64,000 nucleotides of DNA, from positions 9,811,783-9,875,782 of the forward strand of contig OX421505.1 of assembly GCA_949126835.1 (NCBI GenBank), given 5' to 3'. Position 1 is the stretch's first letter, and the number at the start of each line of letters is the position of its first letter. Below the pieces are notes generated by a model. The model made no database searches, was not told where the DNA came from, and saw only the letters and a list, made by a program, of their open reading frames with translations. A program made the translations under genes and the position numbers. Shown piece by piece: positions 48,912-61,132 of the stretch. The stretch is from Anisus vortex (taxonomy: Eukaryota; Mollusca; Gastropoda; Planorbidae).

Positions 48912-49702
48912 TAATCGAAGCAGGACGTTTGGGCGCAGCCGTTTTGGCGCGACCGTTTTGGCGCGATGGAATAAAAACACATCACATAATATAATCAAAT
49001 TAACCTAAACTTCATTTTAGGAAAACAATATTTTTGTATAATAAATGAAACAAATAGTAAATAAAAGCATATTAAAACAATGTATATATTGGATTATTAC
49101 ATTTTTATCTCTGATTTGTACGCACATTGTTAGCTGGACGCGATTACCACTCCTCATCAACCATTCCAAATCAAAAAAAGTTTATTTTAAACCTTTTTAC
49201 TACCCACCCAGTATTCTAAAACATCCATTGTTATCATTAATTCTCTGACCATCTTGACTACAATTGCCCCTGGTTTTAACACCCCCCAACTTTTTTACAA
49301 CAGTCAATTTATTTGAAAGGTGTGGCCACTGAGTTACGTCATGAACATGTGTAGTTATTAGAATTTTGTTGAAAAACTAGCACGTAATTTTCGCATATAG
49401 GCGTAACGTTCTTGGGGTAGAATAAAAAAACAACAACAAACAACTTGCCTATTAAGAAGACATATTTTATGCCCATAAAGAGATACATAAGTCTTTATGC
49501 ATATATAAAAAAAAAAAACTTTTAAAAGTTTAATAGTCCTATAAATGCATTAAAGTACATCGTTTAAAATAATAATTATTTATTATTACTTTTATTTATT
49601 ATAAAAAAAAATAATATTTTTTTCCTCAATTATTTTCTCGCGCCAAAACATCCCACGCCAAAATGGTCTCGCCAAAACAGCAGCACAAAAACGTCACATA
49701 TG
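48912..49702. mobile_element. Element with GTTTTGGCGCG repeats, specific to duplicon C
   Basis: Left end carries GGACGTTTGGGCGC and two GTTTTGGCGCG words; right end carries their inverse (CGCGCCAAAAC and relatives). TAATATA lies on both sides (48905-48911, 49703-49709). Duplicons A (near 18262) and B (near 36010) are continuous here, so the insertion followed the duplication. The family is not identified; no transposase is visible. Confidence 0.7.
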
Positions 49703-49902
49703 TAATATAGTTTTTATAGGCCCTATACTACAACTATCATGTTCTGTATGCTGTCTACTTGTATGCTTTGTGTGTATTCTATGTTGCCCCGTCCTAAACT
49801 GATTTCTCATTAACTTTAAATAAAGTGTGTGTTGTCATAAGGTGATAAGTAAATAAATCAATTTTTTTTTTTTGCACAGGACAAAGTTACACTCTAAACA
49901 CT

Positions 49903-52900
49903 ATGGATAAAGCAAAGTCAAATTTTACAGATGAACCAAGAAAGGTGATAAAACATGCTAATCAAGGGAAGAGTGAAGATATTAATTCCACTCAGTTTCT
50001 TAAAAAGAAAAATACAGAAAGAAATAATTTTGAATCTTCTGATGTTTTCTATGGAAATCAGATTCAGGTAAGCTTTCAGTGATTTTTCTCTTTTATAGGG
50101 TTAGGGTTTGTCAAATGATAAAATGATTAAAACAATTTACCTTCTTCCAGGGTTCAAATGGGCTGGTAAGGGTTAAGAAAATCATCTTGGTTTTTAAGGC
50201 TTGGGAAAAGCTGTGAACTTTGCTTAAGTGGCAGTATAGACAGGCAAAAGGTGATGAGCAACTGTTTGTTTTTGTGTTTACAGAGGGGGCATGCTGCTGC
50301 TTTTTCTGGTTTGATGCAGTTTAGGTGCGATTTTAGATGTGACCTGTGTGCAGGCGAAAGATGGTCACTTGATCTATCTCTTCTCTGTAGGGCATTTATT
50401 GGGTCATTTTCATCTGGTTCGGGCATATGTGGGAGGACACATCTTCCAGTTGTGCCCAACAATTTAACACTCTTCTTTAATGTTTATGGGGCACGGAGAC
50501 CGAGTGGCAACACGTTCAACTACCATATCAAAAGTCTTGGGTTCGAATCCTGGTGAAGGCAGGAATTTGTCTCCTGGGTCTGGAGGGTGACTCTGAGTCT
50601 ACCCAGCTCTGATGGGTACCTAACCTTAGTTGGGTAAAGTAATGGCGGCTGTGCATTGTGCTGGCCACACAATCACTTGGTTTGCTGTGACCACAGAAAC
50701 TGGTAAACGCTACTTCACCGGCCCTATGATCAGTTTTAGGCAGGCCAGAGCCCTCCATGGGCTGTAGCGCCAAAGATGATGATGATGATAATATGATCAG
50801 TTTGGTCTAAAAGGAAACTTTTTCTTTAATGTTTGTTTTGATAATCAAAACATTTACATGAAAAAAAATAAGGACATACTCAAATACACCTACAACTGCA
50901 TACATAGAGTTATAGCCCTTTGGTCTTGCATTGAAAGATGGCGTTAGGCCTACTGATGTTTTTTCTTTACCTGAGTGAGGTAAGCGAGGGTGATGCTCAT
51001 TATCAAGACCAATACAAGTTTTGAAAAACAAGAGGCATTTCAAACAAAAGTAGTATTCCAAGTAAAATTTTTCTCGCATCAAAACAGGAAATTCAAAAAG
51101 TTGGGTGTATTTCAAATCTGCCATTTACCCAAGTTCCACTTGAATCAACAAAAGAAAATTTACTTCAAATTTAGATAATAATAAAGAACATATATTTTCA
51201 AGTTCTTATGCAAGCAGCGCAATGCAGGTTCTGTTAACAGAAATCAATATTATAATGATGCAGAAATAGAAAAAATTTATAATAGTTTATAATAATTTTC
51301 ATATTGGGCTCCTGTTGAAATCCCTGCATTTGCCAAATTTGAGCATGAACAAGAAGTTGTAGTTTAATGTTCCTAAATAGCTAACAGTAAACCTGTACTG
51401 CTTCTCATTAATTTATTTTTTAAGAAAATCTTTTTTCTTTTTCTAGAAATGTGCTGTCAAATCAAAAAGAGAAAGCTCTGCTTGTAGGGAAGGACAAATC
51501 AATTTTAGAGAAGTCTGCAAAGTAAGGAAGGAAAAACTTTCTTTGGAAACAGCTAACATCTCTCATGAGAGGGATAAAAAAAGTAAAGATGACATTCCTC
51601 ACAGTTCATCATTGGAGACACGACAAGTTGTCACTAAAAGTAAGAAATTATATATGTGCCAGCTATGCAATAAAGGATTTTGTAGGAAAACTAATTTGAA
51701 GGCACACCAAGATGTCCACACTGGTGAAAAAAAATTTAAATGTCTTACGTGCAACAGAGGATTTTCTCATTTGTCTTCTTTGAAGACTCACCTAATTGTC
51801 CATACTGGGGAAAAACCATTTGAATGTCAAATATGTCAAAAACAATTTACTTTCAAACAACATTTGTTGGCACACCAAATTGTCCATACTGGGGAAAAAC
51901 CATTTGAATGTCAAATATGTCAAAAACAATTTTTTTTCAAACAAAGTTTGTTGGTACACCAAATAGTCCATACTGGTATAAAAAACTATAAATATAAATG
52001 TCAACTTTGTGAAAAAGTATTTTCTTCTAGCACAAAATTACAGACACACCAAATTGTCCATACTGGTCAAAAATACTTTCAATGTGTAACATGTAATAAA
52101 GAATTTTCTTATAGTTCCTCTTTGAAAATGCACCAAACTATCCATACTGGTAAAAAGATTTTTAAATGTCTTACATGTAATAAAAATTTTTCTCGCCGTT
52201 CATCATTGAAGACTCACCTAAGAGTCCACGCTGGTGAAAAACCATATAAATGTCAAATATGTCACAAATTATTTTCTCAGACAGTACATTTGAAATCACA
52301 CCAAGCTGTCCATACTGGTGAAAAAAAATTCCATTGTCAGATCTGTCAAAAAGTGTTTTCTCATAATGTTTCATTGAAGACACACCAACGATTCCATGCT
52401 GGTGAAAAACCATATAAATGTCAAATATGTCACAAATTATTTTCTCAGAAAGTGCACCTTAAGACTCACCTAATGGTTCATAGTGAAGAAAAGCCATTTA
52501 AATGTCAAATTTGTACAAAATCATTTGCACTGAAATCAAATTTAAGCACACATCTTAAATACCATAAAAATGAAAAACCATTTAAATGTCAAATATGCGG
52601 TCTAGGATTTTGTCTTAGCGCAACTTTGAAGAATCACCAAATGATCCATAATAAAACTTTTAAATGCCAACTATGTCCAAAAGTATTTTCTCATAGTTCA
52701 TTTTTAAGGCGACACCAAAATGTCCATGAAAGTGAGAAAAGATTTACATGTCAAATTTGTAATAAAGGATTTTCAACCATCTCAATTCTCAAGACACACC
52801 AACTTGTCCATACCGGTGTAAAGCAATTTAAATGTCAAATATGTCAAAAAGAATTTGTTTACAATTCATCTTTTAGGGCCCACCAGGCTGAGCATGCTGA

Positions 52901-53606
52901 GATACGTTTTAAATGTCTGCTGTGCCAAAAAAACTTTGCCTCTTTACCTCGTTTGAAAGTTCATCTCCCTATCCATACTGGAAGCAAATCTCTTCAATGT
53001 GAAATTTGTAAAAAAGTCCTCTCTTCATCTTCATCTATGAAGAAACACCAAATTGTTCATACTGGTGATAAACCGTTTAAATGTCAAGCATGTCCAAAAG
53101 CATTTATTCAGAAGGTCCATTTAAGGGCACATCAAGTGGTGCATACTGGTGAAAAACTTGTAAAGAGATTTCAGTGTCAATTATGTTCAAAAGGATTTAC
53201 TAAATACTCTTATTTGAAGGAACACCAAAAGGTCCACACTGGTGAAAAACCATTTCAATGTCAAATCTGTCTAAAAGGATTTTCTAAGAACTCATATTTG
53301 AAGAAACACCAAAAGTTCCATACTGGTAAAAATACATTTAAATGTTCAATATGTCAAAAAGAATTTGTTTACAATTCATCTTTGAGGAAACATCAAGCTA
53401 TTCATACCGGTATTGATAAGAAACCTTTTAAATGTTTGATGTGCCAACAAAATTTTGCTTGTTTATATCTTGTGAAAAGTCACCTCAGTCTGCATATTTG
53501 TACAAAGTTATTTAAATGTGAACTATGCCAGAAAGTATTTTCTTGGAGGAATTCTCTGAAGTCTCACCTAAATATTCACACTAGTGAAAAACAATTCAAC
53601 CGCTAA
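49903..53606 (+). CDS. C2H2 zinc-finger protein C, 23 fingers (2 coding exons)
   Basis: Coding exon 1 is 49903-50067 (55 codons from MDKAKSNFTDEP, after an acceptor TTTGCACAG at 49879; the exon begins at 49880 with 23 bp of leader). Exon 2 is 51447-53606 (719 codons plus stop). The intron is GTAAGC...TTTTCTAG, phase 0, and the protein has 774 residues. It has 23 canonical C2H2 fingers, most similar to gene A and differing from it at several finger contact positions (fingers 10, 11, 14, 18, 20 and 21). Around finger 16 it matches gene B instead (FASLPRLKVHLPIHTGSKSL). It presumably binds DNA in the nucleus; the target is unknown. The intron contains a full SINE and a LINE fragment. No AATAAA is seen in the roughly 450 bp after the stop, unlike A and B, because of the flank deletion. 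Confidence 0.88.
50154..50462 (-). pseudogene. LINE C-terminal fragment (Jockey/I-like) in intron
   Basis: A 102-codon minus-strand frame includes INALQRRDRSSDHLS and HLKSHLNCIKPEKAAACPLC, resembling the region after RNase H in Jockey/I-type LINEs (…RLRTGH…PLC… pattern). It is a short relic, shared with the remnant in duplicon A at 16948-17121. Confidence 0.5.
50487..50795 (+). repeat. tRNA-derived SINE, full length
   Basis: tRNA-like head with a perfect B box GGGTTCGAATCC (50539-50550), central core (AGTCTACCCAGCTCTGATGG to CTGTGACCACAGAAACTGG), a 3' part ending GGGCTGTAGCGCC, and a (GAT)n tail. This is the best copy for defining the family. The core resembles conserved central domains known from mollusc SINEs (Nin-DC type), a recollection not checked here. 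Confidence 0.82.
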
Positions 53607-54309
53607 TTTTGCCCCAATCTTTTTTCCATAAATGGAAAAGTGGACCAAAACATTTAGAAGGGCATGTTTGTTAAAAATATCTAGATTTTTTATTATTTAA
53701 TTACTGATATGTCAAATATGATATGTGAAATATGTAGCTTTTTGTGGACAGATATGCATATAAGTATAAGGATGACACATTTGAGGGAAATTCTGCTATT
53801 TAGTTTCATGCAAATGTAATTTTACTTAAGTTTGTACCTATTTATTTATTGTTGTGGCTAAATATGGAGTAGGCCTACACAGTTTTATCTTTATTCATTT
53901 CCATGCTAATTCATGTAGCTTGCTATAATATAGGCCATAGGCTGAGATTGTAAGGAATTTTTTTCATTTTTATTAGTAGCCAACTGTTTAATATGTTTCT
54001 TTGTCCATTTTTGACGGTTATCTAAATTTAATGCTTTATTTTTAGTGTGATAGGTTCTGCTGGCAGTCTATGCATATAGATGCAAATGCAAGCATATATA
54101 GGCCTAGAGTCTAACTTAATATAAGGAAGGGTGTGCATCTAATGGCTGATCATTGTTGCACAGGGTCTTATTGTCAATAATATATTGAGGGATGTTACTT
54201 CTTAAAATTTTTGTTGGGATAGTTCTGTTTTGCTGATTTTATTTCAGTACATTTTACCATGACCATGCTTGCGATCTTCGGTTACCTACTTATCTTCATC
54301 ATCGTCATA

Positions 54310-54645
54310 AACAGTCATGTTATCATTACCTCAGATACTGGGTGAAACAAACTTGCTGTAGACAGTTGAATGATGACAGTGAATTTGAGCAAATGATCAA
54401 TGTCAATGCTTTAAAATCCTTATGGATGGTTTTACTTAGGCAAGTTTTTACACTCACTATTAGGGTTACCATAAGTGCTCAGATGAAATCTTTATTGTTG
54501 TCATAAACAGTCCTTCAGATAGTAGGCCTACTGGGTGAAACAAACTTGCTGAATGGTGACAGGTAATTTGAGCAAATGATCAATGTCAATGCTTTAAAAT
54601 TCTTATGGATGGTTTAGTTTAGGCAAGTTTTTTACACTCATTCAC
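54310..54645. repeat. Local tandem duplication in duplicon C
   Basis: A segment of about 145 bp (GGGTGAAACAAACTTGC … GGCAAGTTTTTACACTCA) occurs at 54310-54457 and, diverged, at 54502-54644. A and B have it once. Confidence 0.75.
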
Positions 54646-54659
54646 ACAGAACCAGGTTT

Positions 54660-55148
54660 TAGGAAAGCCAACCAGATAGAGTGATAGTGATAGGAACATT
54701 CGCTTTACAGATTCTGATTCACAAATAACTTGTTGAAGGTCTTCAAAATATTTTTTTATTTTATAGGTCTTCCATTTATACATATGCCTATAGGCTTATA
54801 TCTATATCAATTATAATATATAATATATAGCTCTGTAAATGCAGGGTTAATATTAACATTAAGATTATGATACCGGTAGTTTTTTTTTAGTGGTCCAAGG
54901 TTAGTACAGCAGGGGATGGAAGTGGAAAATATATAATAAGCACCCACTCCTCTCGAAATATCCTCGTGGATTGTGTCTCAAATAGCCTCTGCTAACCAAA
55001 GTCCAACTCCTGGCCTTCTCGAATGACTTGTAATCAAGTATGGCGGATCGTGTTTCAACTAACAGAAGAAGGGGTGAAGGCGGTACACTGGTGCCTTTAA
55101 AACCAGTAGCTTCGGGCACATGGGGCTCGTAAACCTTAATAGTATGTT
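54660..55148. repeat. Inverted match to 22455-25075 (duplicon B side)
   Basis: The reverse complement matches the sequence flanking the hAT element at 22834-24920 on both sides but lacks that element, and includes the end of the long-inverted-repeat element's central unit (GAGCCCCATGTGCCCG). Confidence 0.75.
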
Positions 55149-56239
55149 AGTTGTTCAATAGGTTGGGGGAAACTGTATGTTCCTATTACCATTTTCATTA
55201 TTTCCCGCACTTTATACAAAGCGTTGCCTTCCCTGTCCTCCTGACTCACATCCTACCTTGCACTTTTTGCTGCCACCACCTCACAATAATGGCTACACCA
55301 ATCATAATTACTACCTCAAACCATATTTTACAGAAAATTAGAAATTAATACTTTGAAATTATAAAATAGGTCTATTTAATCGATTCAAATTTAATGTTTC
55401 ACCTAGTATAAAGTAGCAAAAATATATTAGTATATCTATATCAGAAAACAAATTATTCCATTGCCCTCCTGTCATGCACTATATCCCCCCCTCCCCACAA
55501 AGAATAATAATTTGCACAATCCCCCCTCAGTCACTTGCACTATGTGCACACCTCCTTTTCACTCCCTCTGCTCAATCGTACCCCTTTGTTATTATTTCAT
55601 TCAGATCAGAATTGAGAGGGTAGATCTTTATAGGCAATGAAGTTGGCAATTTAGTATAAGCATAATCTATTTTAAATGATAGGCATTTGAAGGGTGAATG
55701 AGTAAATGTCATACAAATACAAACTATATAGTTTCCATTTTTTCTTTTGTTAAACTTATTATATTAAAAAGTAACATTGTTGACGTCAACTTTTCAAGTT
55801 ACCGGTAAATGATTTTGTTACTTTGTTAAACATTTCTATGTTATTTTAAAATTTTATTTCTTTAATTACTGCATTAACATTGTGATTGGAAAATAATTTG
55901 TGATTTTATTTTATTTTTTTTCTGAAAATTGTAAACAGATTTATTATAGTCTCTCTATGTCTTCTGCCAGGAGAACAGTCACATCAATTTTATAAAGGGT
56001 AATTTAGTCATGCAAGATCTTTTTGTCTACAACAATGATTTGTACAAAGTCTTTGAGCATAAACTTTCTTCTCCATTCTAAATTTCCATTGTTTCCTTTG
56101 ACTTCCAGTCCCATCTCTCTAATCAAGTTCACCACCATTAGTAAATTTTCTTTTAAGTTCAGCCCTGGTTTTGAGTCCAAGCTTTCATTTTTAGTGACAT
56201 ATATCATATATATATATAATTTATGATAAAGTGAATTAT
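55149..56239. other. Intergenic stretch, no gene seen
   Basis: C-rich short runs near 55485-55530 and otherwise AT-rich sequence. Open frames here are short and unrecognised. Confidence 0.5.
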
Positions 56240-56460
56240 CTCGTCTGACCAATTGATCAATAGGGCTGGTGAATCAGCGTTCATCAGTTTCTGTGGCCAC
56301 AGCATTTTAGTGTATTATGTGGCCAGTACAATGCCTAGTCACCTTTTCTTTATCCCAACTAATGTCAGGTACCCTTCAGAGCTGGGTAGATTCAGGGATA
56401 GCCTCCAGTCACAGGAACAAATCCTAGCCTTTACCAGGATTTGAACCTAGAACTTTGCTA
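56240..56460 (-). repeat. tRNA-derived SINE
   Basis: Inverted copy: AATAGGGCTGGTGAATCAGC, the core CTAATGTCAGGTACCC, and the head near ACCAGGATTTGAACC. Confidence 0.75.
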
Positions 56461-56479
56461 TAACTAATTGTTATTTATT

Positions 56480-57110
56480 TAAAGATAAATAATGATATAG
56501 CATGTTAAAAAAATCATTTCTATGGAAAGCTAACATGATTATAAAAATTTAAAACGGCATAAAATGGCCATAAAATATGAAACGCTTAACTTACACAAAA
56601 AAAGGTAACGCAACAAAACAAAAATGAATAAACTATGTTGTGTGTTCATATCTTTGAAGACTTTTTATTGTCTCCAAACAATTTTTTTTTAACTTATCAA
56701 CTTGCTACAATAATTGTGTCTGTGAACAAAATGTCTATTTACACATTTCCTACAATACACCACATTGTAAGATTTATTTACAACAGGAAATAGGATGCAA
56801 AACAAATATGGTTTGATCTTTACCAAAAAAAAATAATAAAAAAAAATAACAATGAAAAAAAAATTCAACCCCAGAACCATGAATAATTAGATGAATCAAA
56901 ACACAAATATCGGCTAAAACAAATAATATTAGAAAATAATAGAATTATAGTTCATAAAATATTTTCCTTGAATAGCAAGAGGTTTCATTAAACCAATTAC
57001 CGTACCGGTATATAACATATTTTTTGAAACAAATGAATGGTAATTTTGAAAAGAAGTTAATAGAACACTGTGTCATTGAAAAATGATCTGGTTACAATGA
57101 AATAAATTTA
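56480..57110. repeat. Fourth copy of the zinc-finger gene's 3' flank, without the gene
   Basis: Matches duplicon A at about 13310-13900 in the same orientation (AAATCATTTCTATGG, GCATAAAATGGCCATAAAA, ACAATAATTGTGTCTGTG, GAAAAATGATCTGG). No finger-coding sequence follows, so it is an orphan flank. Confidence 0.75.
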
Positions 57111-57149
57111 AAATTATGTAACTTCATTCATGTAACTATCTTAGCTAAA

Positions 57150-57290
57150 GTGTTTCAGACACTCCTTTTGTACAGAAATGTTTTGCGCCCTATGTATGTT
57201 TGTGGTTTGGGTCTATCTCACATTATTATGAGGTTTTTAAATGACATTAGGTTTCTGTTTTTCTGGTTTGTTCAGGTAACCCATTCCTTT
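57150..57290 (-). repeat. Old, diverged LINE 3' tail
   Basis: The reverse complement follows the order of the family 3' UTR with many substitutions, up to the word matching GGCAACCCATTCC. Confidence 0.55.
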
Positions 57291-57403
57291 AATTTATTCT
57301 TCTATAGTGACATGCAATGTTTTAATATTGATTCAAATTTAACTGTTCAGTACAGAGTATAGAGCTTTCATTTACTTTCTATATTGACAGGTTTGCCACA
57401 AAA

Positions 57404-57721
57404 CAGGGGTGGGTAAACCATTTGCTTTTGCTACCTTTTGAATGGCTTACACTCCCTTAGAAAAAAACTAATCAAACATTGGACTGTTTATTTGTTGCTT
57501 TTTTTGTGTAATTATTTTGATCTATTCATATTTTATTTAGTAATTACAGATGATGTTTATTGTTAAATGTTTAAATTTTCAAATAATACATTCCCTATGA
57601 TTTGGGTGAAATGTGACCCCCCCCCCCCCAAACTGCTTTCACCATTTTGTGACTACCATGCCACTGTTAACTATTTATTCTGACTCAACTGACTTGCAGC
57701 TACAAATTTTACCCATCCCTG
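57404..57721. mobile_element. Probable hAT-type MITE
   Basis: Ends CAGGGGTGGGTAAA and the inverse of CAGGGATGGGTAAA, with a C-run of about 13 inside. The flanks show no clear 8-bp duplication. Confidence 0.6.
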
Positions 57722-59049
57722 GTCTATAAGGTTAGTGTGCACCTATAAACCCTGTACACTTTAAAGGATTAATCTTAATTGAGGTATCCTTTGTTTTTAA
57801 CCCACTATGTATTGAAGCTGGGGTAGTGCTTATTAGAAATAGTCTTTAGCTCTGATCAAATGTTCATTATTGAGGTCCTAAAACAAAAAATGTACACTCA
57901 AAGAGCGATTAAGAATCCTCAAACTACATCACATTTGACTGAAAATTCAATTGAATTTGAGAAAATCTAATTATGAAAAAAACAAACAAGCAAAGAATCA
58001 GAATTAACTATGGAGACGACTATCAGAAAAATGTCTTCACTAGAGTTTGTCAAATTTTAATTTGTTTTTTTTTGTATGTGAGTTGAGAAGTTAACCAAAA
58101 GCAACAAAGTGAAATATGAATAAACCTTTTCATTTCATTCAACAATAATGTAAAAGCTAAAAGTGTGAGAAAAAAACAACCCTTACAAACAATTCTTTGT
58201 CCAAACAGACAAACCAATGAATTAATTAATAACAAAATTAAAATTGTTTTAAGAAAAATTACAACAAAAATACAACATTTTCTAAAGTTTTGAAAACAAT
58301 GAAAAAATTTTGTATTACATCTCCAAATCGCCCAAAACAAATTTTTTTGGTTGGTGTCTTGGAAAGCCATATCAATAAGTGTATCGGGGGAGGGGGGAGG
58401 ACAACTTTTCTAACAAGACTAATCGAGTAACCTATAACAGCAATATAAAAACACAACATCAACAAACCAGGTGAAGCGGATTCCAGTGGTTTAAACATTC
58501 TGCATCACCCGTGACGCCAAAAGCCAACAACCACTTGCACACAACAAACAAGCAACATAGCATGCCAGCATGCCGTCCTGTAAAAAAACAAACAAACTAA
58601 CAACATAAAATGTATCTGATACTTAAAAAAAACAACCAACACCACACAGTGAGCTTACACTGACCAGGTTTCAGGCAGCCATACTTCAAAAGGGGGAAAA
58701 TATATTTTTTGTTCCTTAGGTACATGGTCAATATTTGGTGGGTTTTTAAAAAAACACTTTTGTAACAGCCAGCAGAGATAGGTTGTCACTATATGCTGAT
58801 TAAACAAAAAAATCAAGTGAAATTGAATCATTGAAAAACAAAATGTGTGGCAGCCTTGGTTTACATAAAAGGATCTATGATAATTGATATCATAACTAAT
58901 GGTATGGGCAATCATATTATTAAACAGCATTTCAAGGCCTAGGATACTGTATAGTACATGGAGTTACTGATATAAAAAATAAGGTATCTCACTGTTGAGT
59001 TGGAGAAATGTAAAGTTTTATTTATTTTTTATTCTTAAAAGATGAAATT

Positions 59050-59146
59050 CCCTAACAGCACACCATATTGCACCAATATTAGCCCAAAACATAGACAGTT
59101 TTTAAATATTAGCTTTATGTTGGGCCAATATAGTGTGCTGTTAAGG
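59050..59146. repeat. Small hairpin MITE, 97 bp
   Basis: Arms CCCTAACAGCACACCATATTG and the inverse of CTTAACAGCACACTATATTG, with further pairing inside (AGCCCAAAACATA against TTATGTTGGGC). The whole unit can fold as one hairpin. Confidence 0.65.
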
Positions 59147-61132
59147 CTGTGGGGGGGGGCATAATATTTATGTTTTAATTTTACACATCAAACTAAATTA
59201 AATGATTACTGTTTTTGTGCGAAGAAAAAGTAAGTTTGTAAATAATTTTTATTGGAAGCTACCAGTACCAGAGGCTGTTGAATCTTTATAAGTTCCAAAT
59301 AACACTAATGACCAAACTCCATAGATGCCAATCAATTCTAGAATTTAGTGATAAGCATAAGCAAATGTGGTTAGATCCCTTAGCAAGATGGCATCTAATA
59401 ATAAAAATATTATCAAGTCTATCATGTGAAAAGATGACAGAGAAAAGTTAGGCATGACAGAGGGCCACTGATAAAGAGGGTGAACTTTGAAGTGGGCAAA
59501 ACAATTCAAAATTAAAAGCAATTCCTGCAATCAGCAAGTGAGTATTTTACAAACTTCACATTAAAATCATTAAAATCTCATTGAAGCATCAGGAACCAAG
59601 GAGGAATAAAAAAAAATTAAGGATAAATAGCACTTGTAGTTGGCAGGCCTCTAAACAAACATTATTGATATGATATTGAAAAAAAAATACAGCAATCACT
59701 AATGTTAACAGCTAATATATATATATATATAGTATATATTTATTATAGTGAAGTTGCTAATGCAACAATGTCATAAATGCAGAGAGAGAGAGAGATATGG
59801 TTTGTGAGAAGGAAAAACAAAGTGTCATCTTTTATTGCCTTACGTGTTGTGAACACAGTGAAAGAAAAACATAGACAACTCTGAAAACTGTGAACTACTG
59901 ACATGTCATCCTTTAGCACAATGAAATTGTTTACAGGGTAAAAAAAATTTACAAACCAAAATTCATTACAGAATTCTAAAATTAGCAGCTTTGTATTGGT
60001 AAATTAAAAAGTTGGATTTCATTTCTAGTGTTTACCTACTCTGTATTTTATTTTGTTCTAGGCATAGATATAGAACAATTTTTTATATTTTTCCTTTTTA
60101 AAAATATTTGGTCCCCATACAAAAAGAATTTGTTCTCATAAAATACAATGAACTTAAACTTAAAGTCAATACCAAAATATGACAATTTTAGAAGAGGTCA
60201 AAGAAATAATTTTTTGTATAATGATAAGATATACTAATGATAAGAAAAAATTTGATTGGGAAAGAGCTTGTCTGTCCATCCTTAGATAGCCAATAGGATG
60301 AGGAAATAGATGAGAGTTTTAACTAGGCTTTGTTCAAAGGGACTGTGCATTCCACTGCCAGCAGCAGATATTTTCAGCATCTAAATATTTCTTCCCCCAA
60401 TGGAAGTTTGCAGCTTTCAAAATAGATCAATCATCTCTTTTCAGAACACTACCCTGACCTAACATTATAGAAACCACAACAACCAAGAAAGCCTGAAAAC
60501 AACTGCATATTATTCTCAGGACAATATAATCTATTGGTTGTTTCTTTTTGTGTATGGCTTTTTATTGTTATTGAAAAAATCATTCTTTTTACACCCTTAA
60601 CTTTACAACTCAAAATATTTCAATAGTAAAAATATAATTTCATAAAACAATACATATATATTTTGTTTTTATAAAGTTACAACACAATTTAATAACTGAA
60701 AGCAAACATAGACACTAATTGGTGGGTCTATACACTACACACAATATTTTAGACTGCAGTAGCTTGAAGCAGTTTGACAAATCTAATATTTTACACATTT
60801 TTACATAAAAATACATTTTTTTGCAAAAACTTGGCCAATAGATGTCCTTAAGAATTATGAGATACATTTATCATCATATTAGCATCAGGGAAGTAGACCA
60901 ACTGATGCTTTTTAAGGGCCTTGTGTTAGCTCTTATTTTAGGCTCCTCCTCCTCCTTCGGGCATTCATTCTTTTTTTTTTTACTTAATTCTTTTCGCTAC
61001 AATAATTTTGGCCCAGTGTCAGGGTCCTGAATAAGACTCTGTTACTTTGACAAACATACAACAACAAATACTAGTTACAAAATAAACTGAAGGTGCTAGA
61101 AAAAAAAATAACAAAAATCTTTCTTATACTCC

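Larger units (their letters stand above)
48065..54645. repeat. Duplicon C (inverted copy of A and B)
   Basis: The reverse complement matches duplicon A from its far edge (about 19985) back to about 11310, with a deletion joining A positions of about 13918 and 12062 at 53725. It lacks the insertions at 17130-17817 and 18804-19678 and has its own insertion at 48912-49702. Inversion puts its zinc-finger gene on the plus strand. Confidence 0.85.

Noticed and set aside
57150..57362. 70-codon plus-strand frame
   Set aside because: It runs across a diverged LINE 3' tail on the other strand.
58050..58930. Minus-strand frames of 79-106 codons
   Set aside because: No recognisable motif, overlapping frames, and no splice context to support them; most likely chance in AT-rich DNA.
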